The notes: generated from the sequence alone by a model not told the origin. 64,000 nucleotides of DNA from Acidobacteriota bacterium (GCA_026394015.1 JAPKZA010000231.1:10626-74625), one strand, 5' to 3'. Positions 14,124 to 23,476 are shown, counted from the stretch's first letter. Made by a program: numbers and translations.

Positions 14124-16994
14124 GTGCTGCGAACTAACTGGAAGCAAAATGGATTGAGCCACGGGCGGATTGGGGCCTTGTTACGACTGGGGTGTGTCTT
14201 TCTGCCTCTGTTGGTGCAGGCGGCTAACTTGGAGGTTAGGCCAGTTACGGTTCCGGCGGGGGCGATGGCGCAGATTCGGGTGGAGTTGGGGGCTCCGCTG
14301 GCGGTGTCCGTGGGTAGTTTGCGGGTGGAGTTGGATGGGGCGGTGTTTGGGGATATCGCGGACGTACAGATGTTTAGCGCGGCGGGGGATCTGTTGGGGA
14401 CGGCGGAGTGGGACGGGCGGAAGGCGGTGGTGAAGTTTTCGTCGGTGGCGGGCGGGGTGGGGCGGATTGGGGGATCGCCGGTGATGACGGTGACTGCGCC
14501 GGTATCGGGGACGGCGGGAGCGCAGGGACGGGTGACGGTGAGCGCTTTGGATTGGCGGGATGTGGCGGGGGAGAAGTTTGTTGTGGGGGATGGGCTGGGG
14601 ATGGTGACGGTGGGGGAGGCGGTGGTGATCGAGGCGGTGACTCGGGTGGGGGCGAGCAGTTATCGGGTGACGGGGCGGGGGTTTACGGCAGAGTCGCGGG
14701 TGACGGGGGAGGGGATGAAGGTGGATCGGGTGGCGTTTCGGTCGGGGACGGAGTTGGAGGTGACGGTGGCGGGGGAGGGTGAACTGACGGGGCGGGTGTT
14801 TCGGGTGGAGGGGGCGGAGTTTGTTTATGCGGTGCGGATGGAGCCGGTCGGGGGTCGGCGGGCTTTTTTGCCGACGCAGATGTATTCCTCGGTTGAGATT
14901 GGCCGACAGGCCACGCCACTCGGCGGAGGGCCGGCGTTGTTGTTTTTGGAGAATCCGCATGCGGTGGCGGTAGAGGTAACGGGGGAGAACTTTGACCTTA
15001 TCGGGGCGCTGTCGGGACGGCAGACAATCGTTCTGCCTCCGCGCTCGCTGTCCGAGAACCTCAGGACGCTTGGATTTGAGGCTACGAGATCCGGTGGCCT
15101 GCTGGCGTCGATGCCGATTCGGGCAGCGTTTGGTCGTCCGCTAGTCGACAGCCTGTTCGCTGTTTCGAGCGGTTACGAGCCATTTCGACTGCCAGCGGCA
15201 CCGTTTTCGATTCCCTCGACACCGATTGTGTTTCGGCAATCGGGCGCGCAGACGGTAACCCTGGGCGTGAACGGGAGGACTTTTGAGGTGACCCCGATTG
15301 CGGTGACGACGACGGAGCGTTGGCTAACGGCGGGGGTAGAGCGGCAGGATTCGCGGAGTGTGAGCTTGTCGGTGCGAGCGGAGATAGGGGGGATGCTGCC
15401 GGGAGACTATTTGGCGTCGGTGGTGGTGACGCCGAAGGATCCGGGGTATGAGCCGCAGTCGATTCCGGTTCGTTTGGAGGTTCGGGCAGGGGAGTTTATT
15501 CGGTTGTCGCCGGGAGCGATAACATTGACGAGTGTGCCGGAGGGGCCGATTACGCGGGCGGCTGGTTTTGCGGTTCGGGCGGAGAATGGCGCATCAGTGC
15601 CGATCACTCTGCGGACGGAGACCGATGACGGCGGACGGTGGTTGACCGTTTCGACCGCTGCGACGACGACTCCAGCCGGGCCGGATGTCCAGGCGAACCC
15701 GGCGGGATTGAGGGCAGGGACCTATCGGGGCCGGGTTATGGTGCGAGGGCCGATCAACGAAGAAACGCTGGAGGTTACCTTGGTAGTGGCGACGCCGGGG
15801 GTACCGGTGCCGCTTCGATTGCTGTCCTTGACGCCGGGATCGCTGAATTTTTCGAGGCAAGTCCTGGCGGAGGGTGCGCCTTTGTCAATCGGCATTCAGG
15901 TGACGCCTTTCGTTGCCTCCCTCGGACTGGCGGTCCTTACGGAATCCGGTGGCGCCTGGCTGGAGGCGGTGGGTTCGGGTAGCGCGATTACGGTGACGGT
16001 GAATCCGCGCGGGCTCAATCTGGTGGTGGGGATTTATCGTGGATCGGTGAAGGTGAGCGCTCCGGGTGCGGTGAATACTTTGGAGTTACCGGTAACGCTG
16101 CGGATTTGGGGCGGGGAGACGGAGCCGCTGGTGGTGACTCCGGCGGCGGTGTCGGTGGCCGATGGGCAATCTGGAAAGTTTCTTGTGACTTCCTCCGGGG
16201 CACCACTGGAGGCTACTGCGTTGGTGGAAAAGGAAGCGAACGGTTGCGCTCTGCGTATCAATGCCTCCAAGTTGATGACTCCGGCGGAATTTTCGGTTTT
16301 TTGCGTCGGTCCGCCGGGGCGGTACGAAGGGTCGGTGCGGATCACGGCTGGAAGCCGGTCGGTGGTTGTGCCCGTGAGTGTGGTGATTGGTCCTTTGGCC
16401 TACACGGGGCTGGTGAATCCGGCGGTCGTGAACACGGTGGCTAACGGGGCTTCGAATCGGTTGGGGGCCTTGGCGGCGGGGCAGTATGTGGCTCTGCATG
16501 GGGTGGGGAAGGATCGGCAGGTGACGTTTGACGGGCTGCCGGCGCGGGTTCTGTTTGAATCGCAGTTTCAGACGAATGTGGTGGTGCCGGAGGGAGTGCG
16601 GGGGCGGTCGTCGACGACGATTCGGGTGGGGTCGGGGGAGGCGGTGACGGTGGCAGTGGAAGAAGCCGCGCCGGGCTTGTTTACCATGGACGGGACCGGG
16701 GTGGGGCAGGGGGCGATTTTGAATCAGGATAATGCGGTGAATGCCGCGGAACGGCCGGCGGCGCGGGGGAGCGTGGTGCAGATCTTTGCTACGGGCGACG
16801 GTTCTGTGCCCGGAGCGAGCGTGACGATCGGAGGCATCGGAGCACCGGTGATTTTCGCGGCGGTGACGGTGCCGGGGCTGTTTCAGGTGAACGCGGTGGT
16901 GCCGGAGGGGGTGGCGAGCGGAGCGGCGGTGCCGGTGACGCTGCAGGTGGGGCGGTTTCAGGCGCAGACGGGGGTTACGATGGCGGTGCGGTGA
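14124..16994 (+). CDS. Secreted cohesin-like/BACON/TIGR03437 protein, copy B
   Basis: 956 residues from a GTG that matches the start of copy A; a signal peptide ends VFLPLLVQAAN. Domain order is as in copy A: cohesin-like N-terminal domain, several BACON-like repeats (for example ITLTSVPEGPITRAAG with NPAGLRAGTYRGRVMV), and a C-terminal TIGR03437-type domain. The N-terminal 230 residues and the last 200 residues are nearly identical to copy A, with runs of tens of identical bases, while the central 300-700 region is clearly diverged. Recent exchange between the ends is likely. Function is probably extracellular binding; no enzyme motif is seen. The AsmA-like gene converges with an eight-base gap. 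Confidence 0.75.
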   Translation: MLRTNWKQNGLSHGRIGALLRLGCVFLPLLVQAANLEVRPVTVPAGAMAQIRVELGAPLAVSVGSLRVELDGAVFGDIADVQMFSAAGDLLGTAEWDGRKAVVKFSSVAGGVGRIGGSPVMTVTAPVSGTAGAQGRVTVSALDWRDVAGEKFVVGDGLGMVTVGEAVVIEAVTRVGASSYRVTGRGFTAESRVTGEGMKVDRVAFRSGTELEVTVAGEGELTGRVFRVEGAEFVYAVRMEPVGGRRAFLPTQMYSSVEIGRQATPLGGGPALLFLENPHAVAVEVTGENFDLIGALSGRQTIVLPPRSLSENLRTLGFEATRSGGLLASMPIRAAFGRPLVDSLFAVSSGYEPFRLPAAPFSIPSTPIVFRQSGAQTVTLGVNGRTFEVTPIAVTTTERWLTAGVERQDSRSVSLSVRAEIGGMLPGDYLASVVVTPKDPGYEPQSIPVRLEVRAGEFIRLSPGAITLTSVPEGPITRAAGFAVRAENGASVPITLRTETDDGGRWLTVSTAATTTPAGPDVQANPAGLRAGTYRGRVMVRGPINEETLEVTLVVATPGVPVPLRLLSLTPGSLNFSRQVLAEGAPLSIGIQVTPFVASLGLAVLTESGGAWLEAVGSGSAITVTVNPRGLNLVVGIYRGSVKVSAPGAVNTLELPVTLRIWGGETEPLVVTPAAVSVADGQSGKFLVTSSGAPLEATALVEKEANGCALRINASKLMTPAEFSVFCVGPPGRYEGSVRITAGSRSVVVPVSVVIGPLAYTGLVNPAVVNTVANGASNRLGALAAGQYVALHGVGKDRQVTFDGLPARVLFESQFQTNVVVPEGVRGRSSTTIRVGSGEAVTVAVEEAAPGLFTMDGTGVGQGAILNQDNAVNAAERPAARGSVVQIFATGDGSVPGASVTIGGIGAPVIFAAVTVPGLFQVNAVVPEGVASGAAVPVTLQVGRFQAQTGVTMAVR

Positions 16995-17002
16995 GGGCTC
17001 GG

Positions 17003-18568
17003 TCAGTCCTTGTTCTTGCCGCGGTCGAGGCCGAAGTGGGGGTCCTTGCGGTTGCCGTCGATTTTGATCTTGACGAACGTACCGGCTCCTTTCTTTGAGA
17101 AGAAGGGGTCGACGGGTTTGAGGGCCCAGCGCTTCCAGCCGGTCTGGGTCTGGGAGACCTTGGCGCGGAGACGGGCGGTGCCGCGGAAATCGAGATCCTC
17201 CGAACCCATCTCATAGCGCCCACCAATCTCCATCAGCGCTCCGGGGATGGCGAAGGTCAGGTCCTTGAACGTGATGGATTTGTTCTCTAAATGGAAGTGG
17301 CCGGTGAGGTCGGTGAAGACTTCGTCGATCGCGTCGTTCTTGGGTTGGCCCTGAGCTTGGCGGCTGAGGCCGTCGATCTTGTCCTGGATTTGTGAACTCA
17401 GGAAATGCCCGTTTTGTACCTTGAAGTTGCCGTCGAGCAGGAGCTTTTCGTTGACCTTGCCGTCGAGGGGCGGGATACGGATGTTGGTCTTAAGATAGAA
17501 GTCGCCGGTCATGAAGGGCGTCGTGCCTTTCATGGCGAGGTGGAGGAGGTCGGCGAGGTGGCCTTTGGGCATCAGCACGTCGAGGTCGATGGTTTTGCGG
17601 GTGTCGCCGTGGCGCTTGAGGACGACGCCGGAGGTGGTGAAGTGGGTTTGACCGAGGGTGGCTTGGATCGGCTTCAGGATGGTGTTGCCGTTGGTGCCGT
17701 CGACTTCGACATCGTAGTGGACTTGCAGAGGCACGGGGTTGCCAGCCATGGTGAGGCGGAAGTCGGGGACGGTCGCGTCGCCTTGGGCGAAGATGTGGGA
17801 GAGTTCGCCTTTGAAGGAACCGCGGGAATCGAGGATGCCGGCGATGGCGGGGAAGACGCTGAGGTCGGCGTTTTGAAAGGTGAAGTCGCCGTCTAGCGGG
17901 GTGTCGCCGGGGTCGGGGGCGTTCCAGGGGCCGAAGCCGCCGTGGGCTTCGATCTGGCCGGGCGGCTTGGGGTTGCGGAGGGATGCCTCGTACTTCATGG
18001 GGACGCCGAGGCCGGCGGAGCGGAGGCGGATGCGCTGGAGTTCGAATTCGAGGGGCGTTTTGGAGGGGTCCTTCGAGAGGATGACGAGTTTGGCGTTGGT
18101 GATGACGAGTTCTTCGATGATGACGTTGCTCGAAATGGGTTTAAGGGCTGTTTTGGGGCGCTCGCCCTTGGGCGGGATGTAGATTTCGAGGCCGTCGAGG
18201 ATGACGAGGGGGACGTATTTGACGGGGTCGAAGAGTTTGCCGAGGTCGGCGGTGAAGGAGAAGTGCTTCATGCGGAAGAGGGGGGTGGGGCTGCCGCGGC
18301 GGAGGATGACGTTATCGACTTCGACGCCGGCGGAGGAGCCGCGGCCTTTGTTGATCCAGAGTTGGACGGGGGAGAACTTGGGGAGGTGGACGCGGAGGGC
18401 GCCGAGTTCCACTTCGGCTTGGAAATGGTCGCGGAGATAGGTGACGGCTTGCTCGCGGATGTAGGGTTCAAACTTCGCGGCGAGCTGTTTGGCGGAGTAG
18501 TAAAGGGCTCCGATGACACCGGCGAGAACGGCGAGGAGGATGAGAACGATGAGTTTCCATTTGCGCAT
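17003..18568 (-). CDS. AsmA-like membrane-anchored protein
   Basis: 521 residues with one N-terminal transmembrane anchor (LIVLILLAVLAGVIGALYY) and a long periplasmic beta-rich region. The pattern PYIREQAVTYLRDHF then VELGALRVHLP at residues 33-62 and repeated strands with LDG.F.FQNADLSVF and the late GGRYEMGSEDLDFRG match the AsmA/DUF748-type proteins, now viewed as bridge-like lipid carriers between inner and outer membranes. The C-terminal segment KRWALKPVDPFF followed by KIKIDG.....PHFGLD is commonly seen in acidobacterial members. It is divergent from rpmH, with the rpmH promoter in the shared spacer. Lipid transport is inferred from the family. Confidence 0.7.
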   Translation of the reverse strand: MRKWKLIVLILLAVLAGVIGALYYSAKQLAAKFEPYIREQAVTYLRDHFQAEVELGALRVHLPKFSPVQLWINKGRGSSAGVEVDNVILRRGSPTPLFRMKHFSFTADLGKLFDPVKYVPLVILDGLEIYIPPKGERPKTALKPISSNVIIEELVITNAKLVILSKDPSKTPLEFELQRIRLRSAGLGVPMKYEASLRNPKPPGQIEAHGGFGPWNAPDPGDTPLDGDFTFQNADLSVFPAIAGILDSRGSFKGELSHIFAQGDATVPDFRLTMAGNPVPLQVHYDVEVDGTNGNTILKPIQATLGQTHFTTSGVVLKRHGDTRKTIDLDVLMPKGHLADLLHLAMKGTTPFMTGDFYLKTNIRIPPLDGKVNEKLLLDGNFKVQNGHFLSSQIQDKIDGLSRQAQGQPKNDAIDEVFTDLTGHFHLENKSITFKDLTFAIPGALMEIGGRYEMGSEDLDFRGTARLRAKVSQTQTGWKRWALKPVDPFFSKKGAGTFVKIKIDGNRKDPHFGLDRGKNKD

Positions 18569-18630
18569 CTTGAGAGGGGGGATAGTCTATAGATACGGCG
18601 GCGGCGGCGAGAGTTACGCGCGTGGTCCGC

Positions 18631-18659
18631 TTGCGTCGTGGGACGGGAGGCCTTATACT
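18631..18659 (+). promoter_or_regulatory. Sigma-70-type promoter of the rpmH operon
   Basis: TTGCGT (18631-18636) and TATACT (18654-18659) are separated by exactly 17 bases. Transcription would start near 18666, giving a leader of about 50 bases before rpmH. The position, upstream of the first gene of a conserved operon, supports it. Confidence 0.65.
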
Positions 18660-18715
18660 GAAAGATCGGGTCCAGCGCGCCTCCGTGTGTCTGTGCCCAT
18701 TAGGAACTAAAGAAA

Positions 18716-18883
18716 ATGCCGAAGCGTACATATCAGCCCAATAATCGTAAGCGTGCCAAGGTGCATGGCTTTCGCGAGCGCATGAGCACCAAAAATGGTC
18801 GCGCCGTGCTGGCTCGCCGCCGCGCGCGGGGCCGCTGGAAACTCACCGTCAGTGACGAGCCTGCCGTCCGTACCGCCAACTAG
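18716..18883 (+). CDS. rpmH: Ribosomal protein bL34
   Basis: 55 residues beginning [20 protein letters not shown], followed by [19 protein letters not shown] and WKLTVSDEP, the complete bL34 signature. It belongs to the large ribosomal subunit. Bacterial bL34 is usually 44-47 residues, so this one has a short C-terminal extension (DEPAVRTAN), as in some other lineages. It is the first gene of the conserved rpmH-rnpA-yidD-yidC-khpB-mnmE block. Its 3' end overlaps the likely start of rnpA in another frame. Confidence 0.97.
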   Translation: MPKRTYQPNNRKRAKVHGFRERMSTKNGRAVLARRRARGRWKLTVSDEPAVRTAN

Positions 18884-19244
18884 CGGCCCGCTCAGCTCTC
18901 ACCGTCTGCGTAAACCGTCGGAGTTCCGAAAGGTTTACGATCAAGGTGTGCGATATCCGAGTACCTATTTCGTGGCTTTTTGCTTGCGGCATAGTTCCGT
19001 CTCCGCCGACGCGGCCGTCCGCGGACCTGGTCCGCGTATTGGGATAACGATCCCTCGCGCGGTGGGTAAGGCGGTGCAGCGGAATAAGATTCGCCGTCGG
19101 CTGCGGGAGATTCTGCGGCCGCGCCTGGCCAAGATCTCGGCGGCGTGCGATATCGTATTCAATCCGCGGCGTTCGGCGCTGCTGGTTGATTTTGCGGTGC
19201 TTGAGCGCGAGATGGACAAGGTTTTGGCGCGATGCAGCGCGTAA
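18852..19244 (+). CDS. rnpA: Ribonuclease P protein component
   Basis: The protein subunit of RNase P, which matures tRNA 5' ends. The core runs [26 protein letters not shown], and the RNA-binding helix [20 protein letters not shown], all hallmarks of RnpA. The frame is open from an ATG at 18795, well inside rpmH; an in-frame GTG at 18852 gives 130 residues, close to the family's usual length, and is used here. Both starts lie within rpmH, so overlap is at least 32 bases. No canonical start lies between rpmH's stop and the conserved core. The last 13 bases overlap yidD. Confidence 0.93.
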   Translation: MTSLPSVPPTSGPLSSHRLRKPSEFRKVYDQGVRYPSTYFVAFCLRHSSVSADAAVRGPGPRIGITIPRAVGKAVQRNKIRRRLREILRPRLAKISAACDIVFNPRRSALLVDFAVLEREMDKVLARCSA

Positions 19245-19474
19245 TGACCCGGCTGACGCCGGTGGAACTTTCGCTGCTCGTGCTCCGTTTTTATAAGCGA
19301 GGGATATCGCCCTGGCTTCCGTCGGCTTGCCGATTTCATCCTACCTGCTCCGTCTACATGATGGAGGCGATCGCCCGGTTCGGCGTCCTGAGGGGCGTCT
19401 GGCTGGGCGTGCGGCGTTTAGGCCGTTGCCATCCGTTTTGCGAAGGCGGAGTTGATCCCGTCCCGAACAATTAA
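19232..19474 (+). CDS. yidD: Membrane protein insertion efficiency factor
   Basis: 80 residues matching YidD: an amphipathic N-terminus ([18 protein letters not shown]), the cysteine signature [15 protein letters not shown], and the tail [17 protein letters not shown]. It is a small membrane-associated protein that helps YidC/Sec-dependent insertion. It overlaps rnpA by 13 bases and is followed by yidC after six bases, so the three are co-translated. Confidence 0.95.
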   Translation: MQRVMTRLTPVELSLLVLRFYKRGISPWLPSACRFHPTCSVYMMEAIARFGVLRGVWLGVRRLGRCHPFCEGGVDPVPNN

Positions 19475-19480
19475 TCCCTT

Positions 19481-21184
19481 ATGGCTGATCCGAATCCGAA
19501 GAAAGAGTTTTCGATGGAGCAGCGGCTGCTGCTGGCGTTCGTATTAATGGGGGTGGTGATTTTTGCCTCTCAATACTTGATGCCGAAGTCGCCGACGCCT
19601 CCGACGCCGACGAAGAAAGACGTAGGCCAAGCGCAAAAGCAGGAGGCGAAGGCGGGAACGCTGGGGGCTCCGGCCGCCGCTCCGGCAGAGGCACCGCCGA
19701 TGTCTACGGAAACGACGACGGTGACTAAGGCGGAGTTCCCGTTTCTCGATACGGACCTTTATCGGATCCAGTTCGCCAACCGTGGGGCGGTGGTGCTGAG
19801 TTGGGTGCTGAAGAATTTCAAAGACAACACGGGCAAGCCGCTGGATTTGGTTTCGGCCGTGAACACGACCGCGATTGGGGTGCGACCGTTTTCGTACGAC
19901 TTCAAGGACCAGAAGCCGGGGGTGGAGTTGAGCACGGCGCTGTTCGCGGTGGAGAAGGGGGCGGACGGGAAGTCGATCACGTTCACTTATTCCGATGGCA
20001 AGGTGACGGCGCGGAAGAGCTTCTCGTTTAAGGACAAGAGCTATCTGGGCGAGGTGAAGAGCGAGGTTGTATCGAACGGCGCGCTCCTTTCGCATGGCTT
20101 GGTGTGGCGCGGTGGATTTGGCGACCCGAGCGTGGATAAGGCTTATGCGGCGCAGCTTTCGCTGCATCAAGAGGCCAACGAGAACTATCCGACGACCTTG
20201 GAGAGTTCGAAGGCCGAGAACGGCCCGATTGTGAACGCGGGCAATTATACGTTTGTCGGGATGGAAGACGCGTTTTTTGCAGCGCTGTTTTTGCCCAAGC
20301 CGGGGCAGACGGTGGAGATCAAGACCTTTACGGATAAGCTGCCGTGGCCGGCGGGATCGAAAGACTTTCTTCCGTTTGTGGGGACTGGCGTCGGGCTGGC
20401 GGGGAAGAACGAATTTAAGTTGTACGTGGGGCCGAAGGATCTGGAGATTTTGAAGGCGACGGATCCGCGGATTGAGTCGGTGGTGGATTGGGGATGGTTT
20501 GGCTGGATTGCGCGACCGCTGTTCGCGATGCTGCGTTGGGTGCATGCGCATTCGTTTCAGAACTGGGGTTGGGCGATTGTTTTAGTGACGGTGATGATCA
20601 ACTTGGCGCTGGTGCCGTTGAAGCTGAGCAGCATGAAGAGCATGAAGAAGATGGCTCTTTTGCAGCCGCAGATTCAGGCGATCAACGATAAGTACAAAGG
20701 CGTGGGGATGAACGACCCGCGGGCGAATGAGAAGAACACCGAGACGATGGATTTGTATAAGAAGAACGGGGTGAACCCGGCAGGTGGCTGCGTGCCGCTG
20801 CTGTTGCAGTTCCCGTTTTTCATTGGGTTCTATAAGGTGTTGTCGGTGGCGACGGAGTTGCGCGGGGCGGAATGGCTTTGGGTGACGGACCTATCGCGGC
20901 CGGAGACGTTGGCGCTGCGGGTGTTGCCGTTGTTGATGTTGGGGTCGCAGATTTACTTGCAGAAGATGACGCCGACGACGGGTGGAGACCCGGCTCAGCA
21001 GCGGATGATGATGTTCATGATGCCGGTGATGATGGCGTTTCTGTTCTGGAATGCGTCCAGCGGCCTGGTGTTATACTGGCTTACCGGAAACGTAGTCGGC
21101 ATTGTGCAGCAGATGTTCTTCAATAAGCTGACGCCGGCGACGGGCGTGACCGCGGCACCGATTGTGGCGAAGAAGAAAAAGTAA
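19481..21184 (+). CDS. yidC: Membrane protein insertase YidC
   Basis: 567 residues, the long Gram-negative form. A first transmembrane anchor (LLLAFVLMGVVIFASQYLM) is followed by a proline/alanine-rich linker, a periplasmic beta-supersandwich domain (about residues 80-330), and the conserved insertase core beginning PLFAMLRWVHAHSFQNWGWA with the helices KLSSMKSMKKMALLQPQIQ and NPAGGCVPLLLQFPFFIGFY. The C-terminus is lysine-rich (VAKKKK). It inserts membrane proteins alone or with SecYEG. The KhpB gene follows 15 bases later. Confidence 0.97.
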   Translation: MADPNPKKEFSMEQRLLLAFVLMGVVIFASQYLMPKSPTPPTPTKKDVGQAQKQEAKAGTLGAPAAAPAEAPPMSTETTTVTKAEFPFLDTDLYRIQFANRGAVVLSWVLKNFKDNTGKPLDLVSAVNTTAIGVRPFSYDFKDQKPGVELSTALFAVEKGADGKSITFTYSDGKVTARKSFSFKDKSYLGEVKSEVVSNGALLSHGLVWRGGFGDPSVDKAYAAQLSLHQEANENYPTTLESSKAENGPIVNAGNYTFVGMEDAFFAALFLPKPGQTVEIKTFTDKLPWPAGSKDFLPFVGTGVGLAGKNEFKLYVGPKDLEILKATDPRIESVVDWGWFGWIARPLFAMLRWVHAHSFQNWGWAIVLVTVMINLALVPLKLSSMKSMKKMALLQPQIQAINDKYKGVGMNDPRANEKNTETMDLYKKNGVNPAGGCVPLLLQFPFFIGFYKVLSVATELRGAEWLWVTDLSRPETLALRVLPLLMLGSQIYLQKMTPTTGGDPAQQRMMMFMMPVMMAFLFWNASSGLVLYWLTGNVVGIVQQMFFNKLTPATGVTAAPIVAKKKK

Positions 21185-21199
21185 ACGAACTTAACGCAG

Positions 21200-21841
21200 A
21201 TGAGCAACGCACAGAAATACACGGTAGAAGCCTACGGGCCGCGCATCGAGCAGTTCTTGGGCGAGTTGATCGCGAAGGCTGGCTTGGAGTTGGAGTTCGC
21301 GGTGACGCCGGGGGCGAGTCTGCATCCGGAGATTGAGAATCCGGAACTGATGGTGAAGTTCACCGGCCCGGACCTCGACATGCTGCTAGCGAACCGGGCG
21401 GAGCTCATGTTGGCGCTGGAGCACTTGACGTTGGAGTTGCTCCGGGTGCCTTCGGATGAGCATTCGCTGCTGTGTTTCGATGCGAATGATTATCGGCTGT
21501 TACGGATGGAAGAGTTGCGGCTGAGTGCGTTGGCGGCGGCGGAGAAGGTGAAGAAATCGGGGGAAGCGTTCCGTTTCTCGCCGATGACCTCGCGGGAGCG
21601 CCGAATTGTGCATATGGCGCTGCGGGGTGAGACGGAGTTGCTGAGCGAGAGTTTTGGCACGGGGCCGACGCGGCAGGTGGTGATTTACCTGGCGAGCGGA
21701 CCGAAGCCGAATATTCCGCTGTTGCCGCCGCCGCCGCCTCGGCGGGCGTTTGGGGCTCCGGCGACGGAGCGGGCCCCGCGGGATGATCGGGATCGGCGGG
21801 GCGGGCCACGTTCGGGCCCGCGTCCGCGGCGCGACGCGTAA
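21200..21841 (+). CDS. KhpB/Jag-like RNA-binding protein (KH and R3H domains)
   Basis: 213 residues. The N-terminal and central parts (FLGELIAKAGLELEFAV, then NRAELMLALEHLTLELL) fit a Jag-type KH domain, and RFSPMTSRERRIVHMAL contains the R3H signature (Arg, three residues, His). The C-terminal 45 residues are a disordered proline/arginine tail (LPPPPPPRRAF, RGGPRSGPRPRRD) suited to RNA binding. The family (KhpB, Jag, SpoIIIJ-associated protein) binds RNA and affects cell envelope and division. Its place between yidC and mnmE is the conserved one. Confidence 0.88.
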   Translation: MSNAQKYTVEAYGPRIEQFLGELIAKAGLELEFAVTPGASLHPEIENPELMVKFTGPDLDMLLANRAELMLALEHLTLELLRVPSDEHSLLCFDANDYRLLRMEELRLSALAAAEKVKKSGEAFRFSPMTSRERRIVHMALRGETELLSESFGTGPTRQVVIYLASGPKPNIPLLPPPPPRRAFGAPATERAPRDDRDRRGGPRSGPRPRRDA

Positions 21842-21847
21842 GTTTTC

Positions 21848-23158
21848 GTGGTGGATACGATTGTAGCGATTGCGACGCCGCCGGGACGGGGCGGGATTGG
21901 CGTAGTGCGGGTGTCGGGAAGCGGGGCGCGGGAGATTGTGGAGCAGGTATTGGGCGCGCCGCTGGGGGCGGTGCGGGTGGCGACGTTGCGCAAGATCGTG
22001 GACCCGGTGGTGGTGACCTACTTTGCGGGGCCGGGGTCGTATACGGGCGAGGATGTGGTGGAGATTTCGTGCCACGGGTCGCCGGTGATTTTGCGGGATG
22101 TGGTGGAGCGGTGTGTCTGGGCGGGGGCGCGGCTAGCGAATCCGGGCGAATTTACGCTGCGGGCGATGGTGCATGGGCGGTTGGACTTGCCGCAGGCGGA
22201 GGCGGTGCGGGATTTGATCAACGCGTCGACGTTGTACCAGGCGCGGGTGGCAGCGCGGCAGGTGGGCGGGTCGGTGGCGAAGGTGGTGCGCCCGATTAAG
22301 GAGATGCTGCTGGAGTTGATCGCGCTGCTGGAGGCGGGGATCGACTTTGCCGAAGACGACGTGAGCGTGGCACCGGATGCGGAGTTACTACGGCGGTTGG
22401 CGCCGATTGCGGTGGAAGTGGAACGGTTGGCCCGGAGCTTCGACTATGGACGGTTGGTGCATGGGGGGGTGACGCTGGCGATTGTGGGTCGGCCGAACGT
22501 GGGGAAAAGTTCGCTATTCAATCGGCTACTGGATCAGGATCGGGCGATTGTGACCGATATTGCGGGGACGACGCGGGATTTGGTGGCGGAGACGGCGAGT
22601 TTGGGGGGCGTGCCGGTTCGGTTTGTGGATACGGCGGGGATTCGGGTGGGGGGCGACTTAGTGGAGACGTTGGGGATTGAGCGGAGTCTGCAGGCGATGG
22701 CGGACGCGGATTTGACGATTGTGGTGGTGGATGGGAGTGTGGAGTTAGGGGCGGAGGATGTGCAGATCTTAGAAAGGGCTGAGGAGCAGGGGCGGCACTT
22801 GGTCGTGTTGAATAAGTCGGATTTAGCGGGGAAGGTGGAGCGGGCGGGGTTGCGGGTTTCGGCGAAGACGGGGGAGGGGGTGGAGGAGTTGCGGGGGGCG
22901 GTTCTGGCGGCGATTGGGCATGCTTCGGCTGGGGAGGATGAATTTTCATTCATTACCTCGCTGCGGCAGGCGGAGTTATTCCGCGCGAGTGGGGAGGCGC
23001 TGCGGAACGCCGAGCAGGCGGTGGGGCAACGGGTACCCCACGAGATGCTGCTTTTGGACCTTTACGAAGCGCTCTGGCCGCTGGATGCCGTGACCGGTGC
23101 GACGACTGCGGACGACATCCTGAATCGGATTTTTTCTACTTTCTGTATTGGAAAGTAG
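21848..23158 (+). CDS. mnmE: tRNA uridine-5-carboxymethylaminomethyl modification GTPase
   Basis: 436 residues from the first of two adjacent GTG codons. The N-terminal folate-binding domain starts [20 protein letters not shown] and contains [17 protein letters not shown]. The inserted GTPase domain has the P-loop [21 protein letters not shown] and NKSD motifs. The C-terminus ends in the catalytic FCIGK motif. With MnmG it modifies the wobble uridine of several tRNAs. It ends the rpmH block, and the Tudor-like gene converges one base away. Confidence 0.96.
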   Translation: MVDTIVAIATPPGRGGIGVVRVSGSGAREIVEQVLGAPLGAVRVATLRKIVDPVVVTYFAGPGSYTGEDVVEISCHGSPVILRDVVERCVWAGARLANPGEFTLRAMVHGRLDLPQAEAVRDLINASTLYQARVAARQVGGSVAKVVRPIKEMLLELIALLEAGIDFAEDDVSVAPDAELLRRLAPIAVEVERLARSFDYGRLVHGGVTLAIVGRPNVGKSSLFNRLLDQDRAIVTDIAGTTRDLVAETASLGGVPVRFVDTAGIRVGGDLVETLGIERSLQAMADADLTIVVVDGSVELGAEDVQILERAEEQGRHLVVLNKSDLAGKVERAGLRVSAKTGEGVEELRGAVLAAIGHASAGEDEFSFITSLRQAELFRASGEALRNAEQAVGQRVPHEMLLLDLYEALWPLDAVTGATTADDILNRIFSTFCIGK

Positions 23159-23159
23159 G

Positions 23160-23402
23160 TTATTCGGCGACGGCAACGGCTGCGGTGGTGGCCTTTTTGC
23201 GGGCGGCGCGCTTCTTTTCAGGGGGAGGCGTCCGGTTCGATTTGGTCAGGTTAGGCAGGACGATAGAGAGGACGAATTTCTTCTCTCCGAGATCGTCAAA
23301 TTTGATCGTGATGTGCTCTTCCGTGCAGAGGACCACGCTGCCGAGGCCGAATTTGGGATGTTCTACTTGCGCGCCGACGGCGAATGCGGGTTTAGCGGCC
23401 AT
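23160..23402 (-). CDS. Stand-alone PcrA/UvrD-type Tudor-like protein
   Basis: 80 residues. Positions 8-52 (VGAQVEHPKFGLGSVV, then ITIKFDDLGEKKFVLS) match the small Tudor-like domain normally found at the very C-terminus of PcrA/UvrD helicases, where it contacts RNA polymerase. The remaining 28 residues are a lysine/alanine-rich tail (KKRAARKKATTAAVAVAE). There is no helicase here. An AGGAG site precedes the ATG. It could be an RNA-polymerase- or DNA-binding accessory protein; this is inference from the domain only. Confidence 0.65.
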   Translation of the reverse strand: MAAKPAFAVGAQVEHPKFGLGSVVLCTEEHITIKFDDLGEKKFVLSIVLPNLTKSNRTPPPEKKRAARKKATTAAVAVAE

Positions 23403-23476
23403 ATCGATGGACTCCTAAACGCTATGATAACACAGGGCTTTGAAACGAACTGAACCCTGGGAGCGTCGAGGTGAGT

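Noticed and set aside
19021-19038. CGCGGACC/GGTCCGCG palindrome in rnpA
   Set aside because: It is short, encodes residues in a variable loop common in RnpA proteins, and has no nested structure; probably chance in GC-rich DNA.
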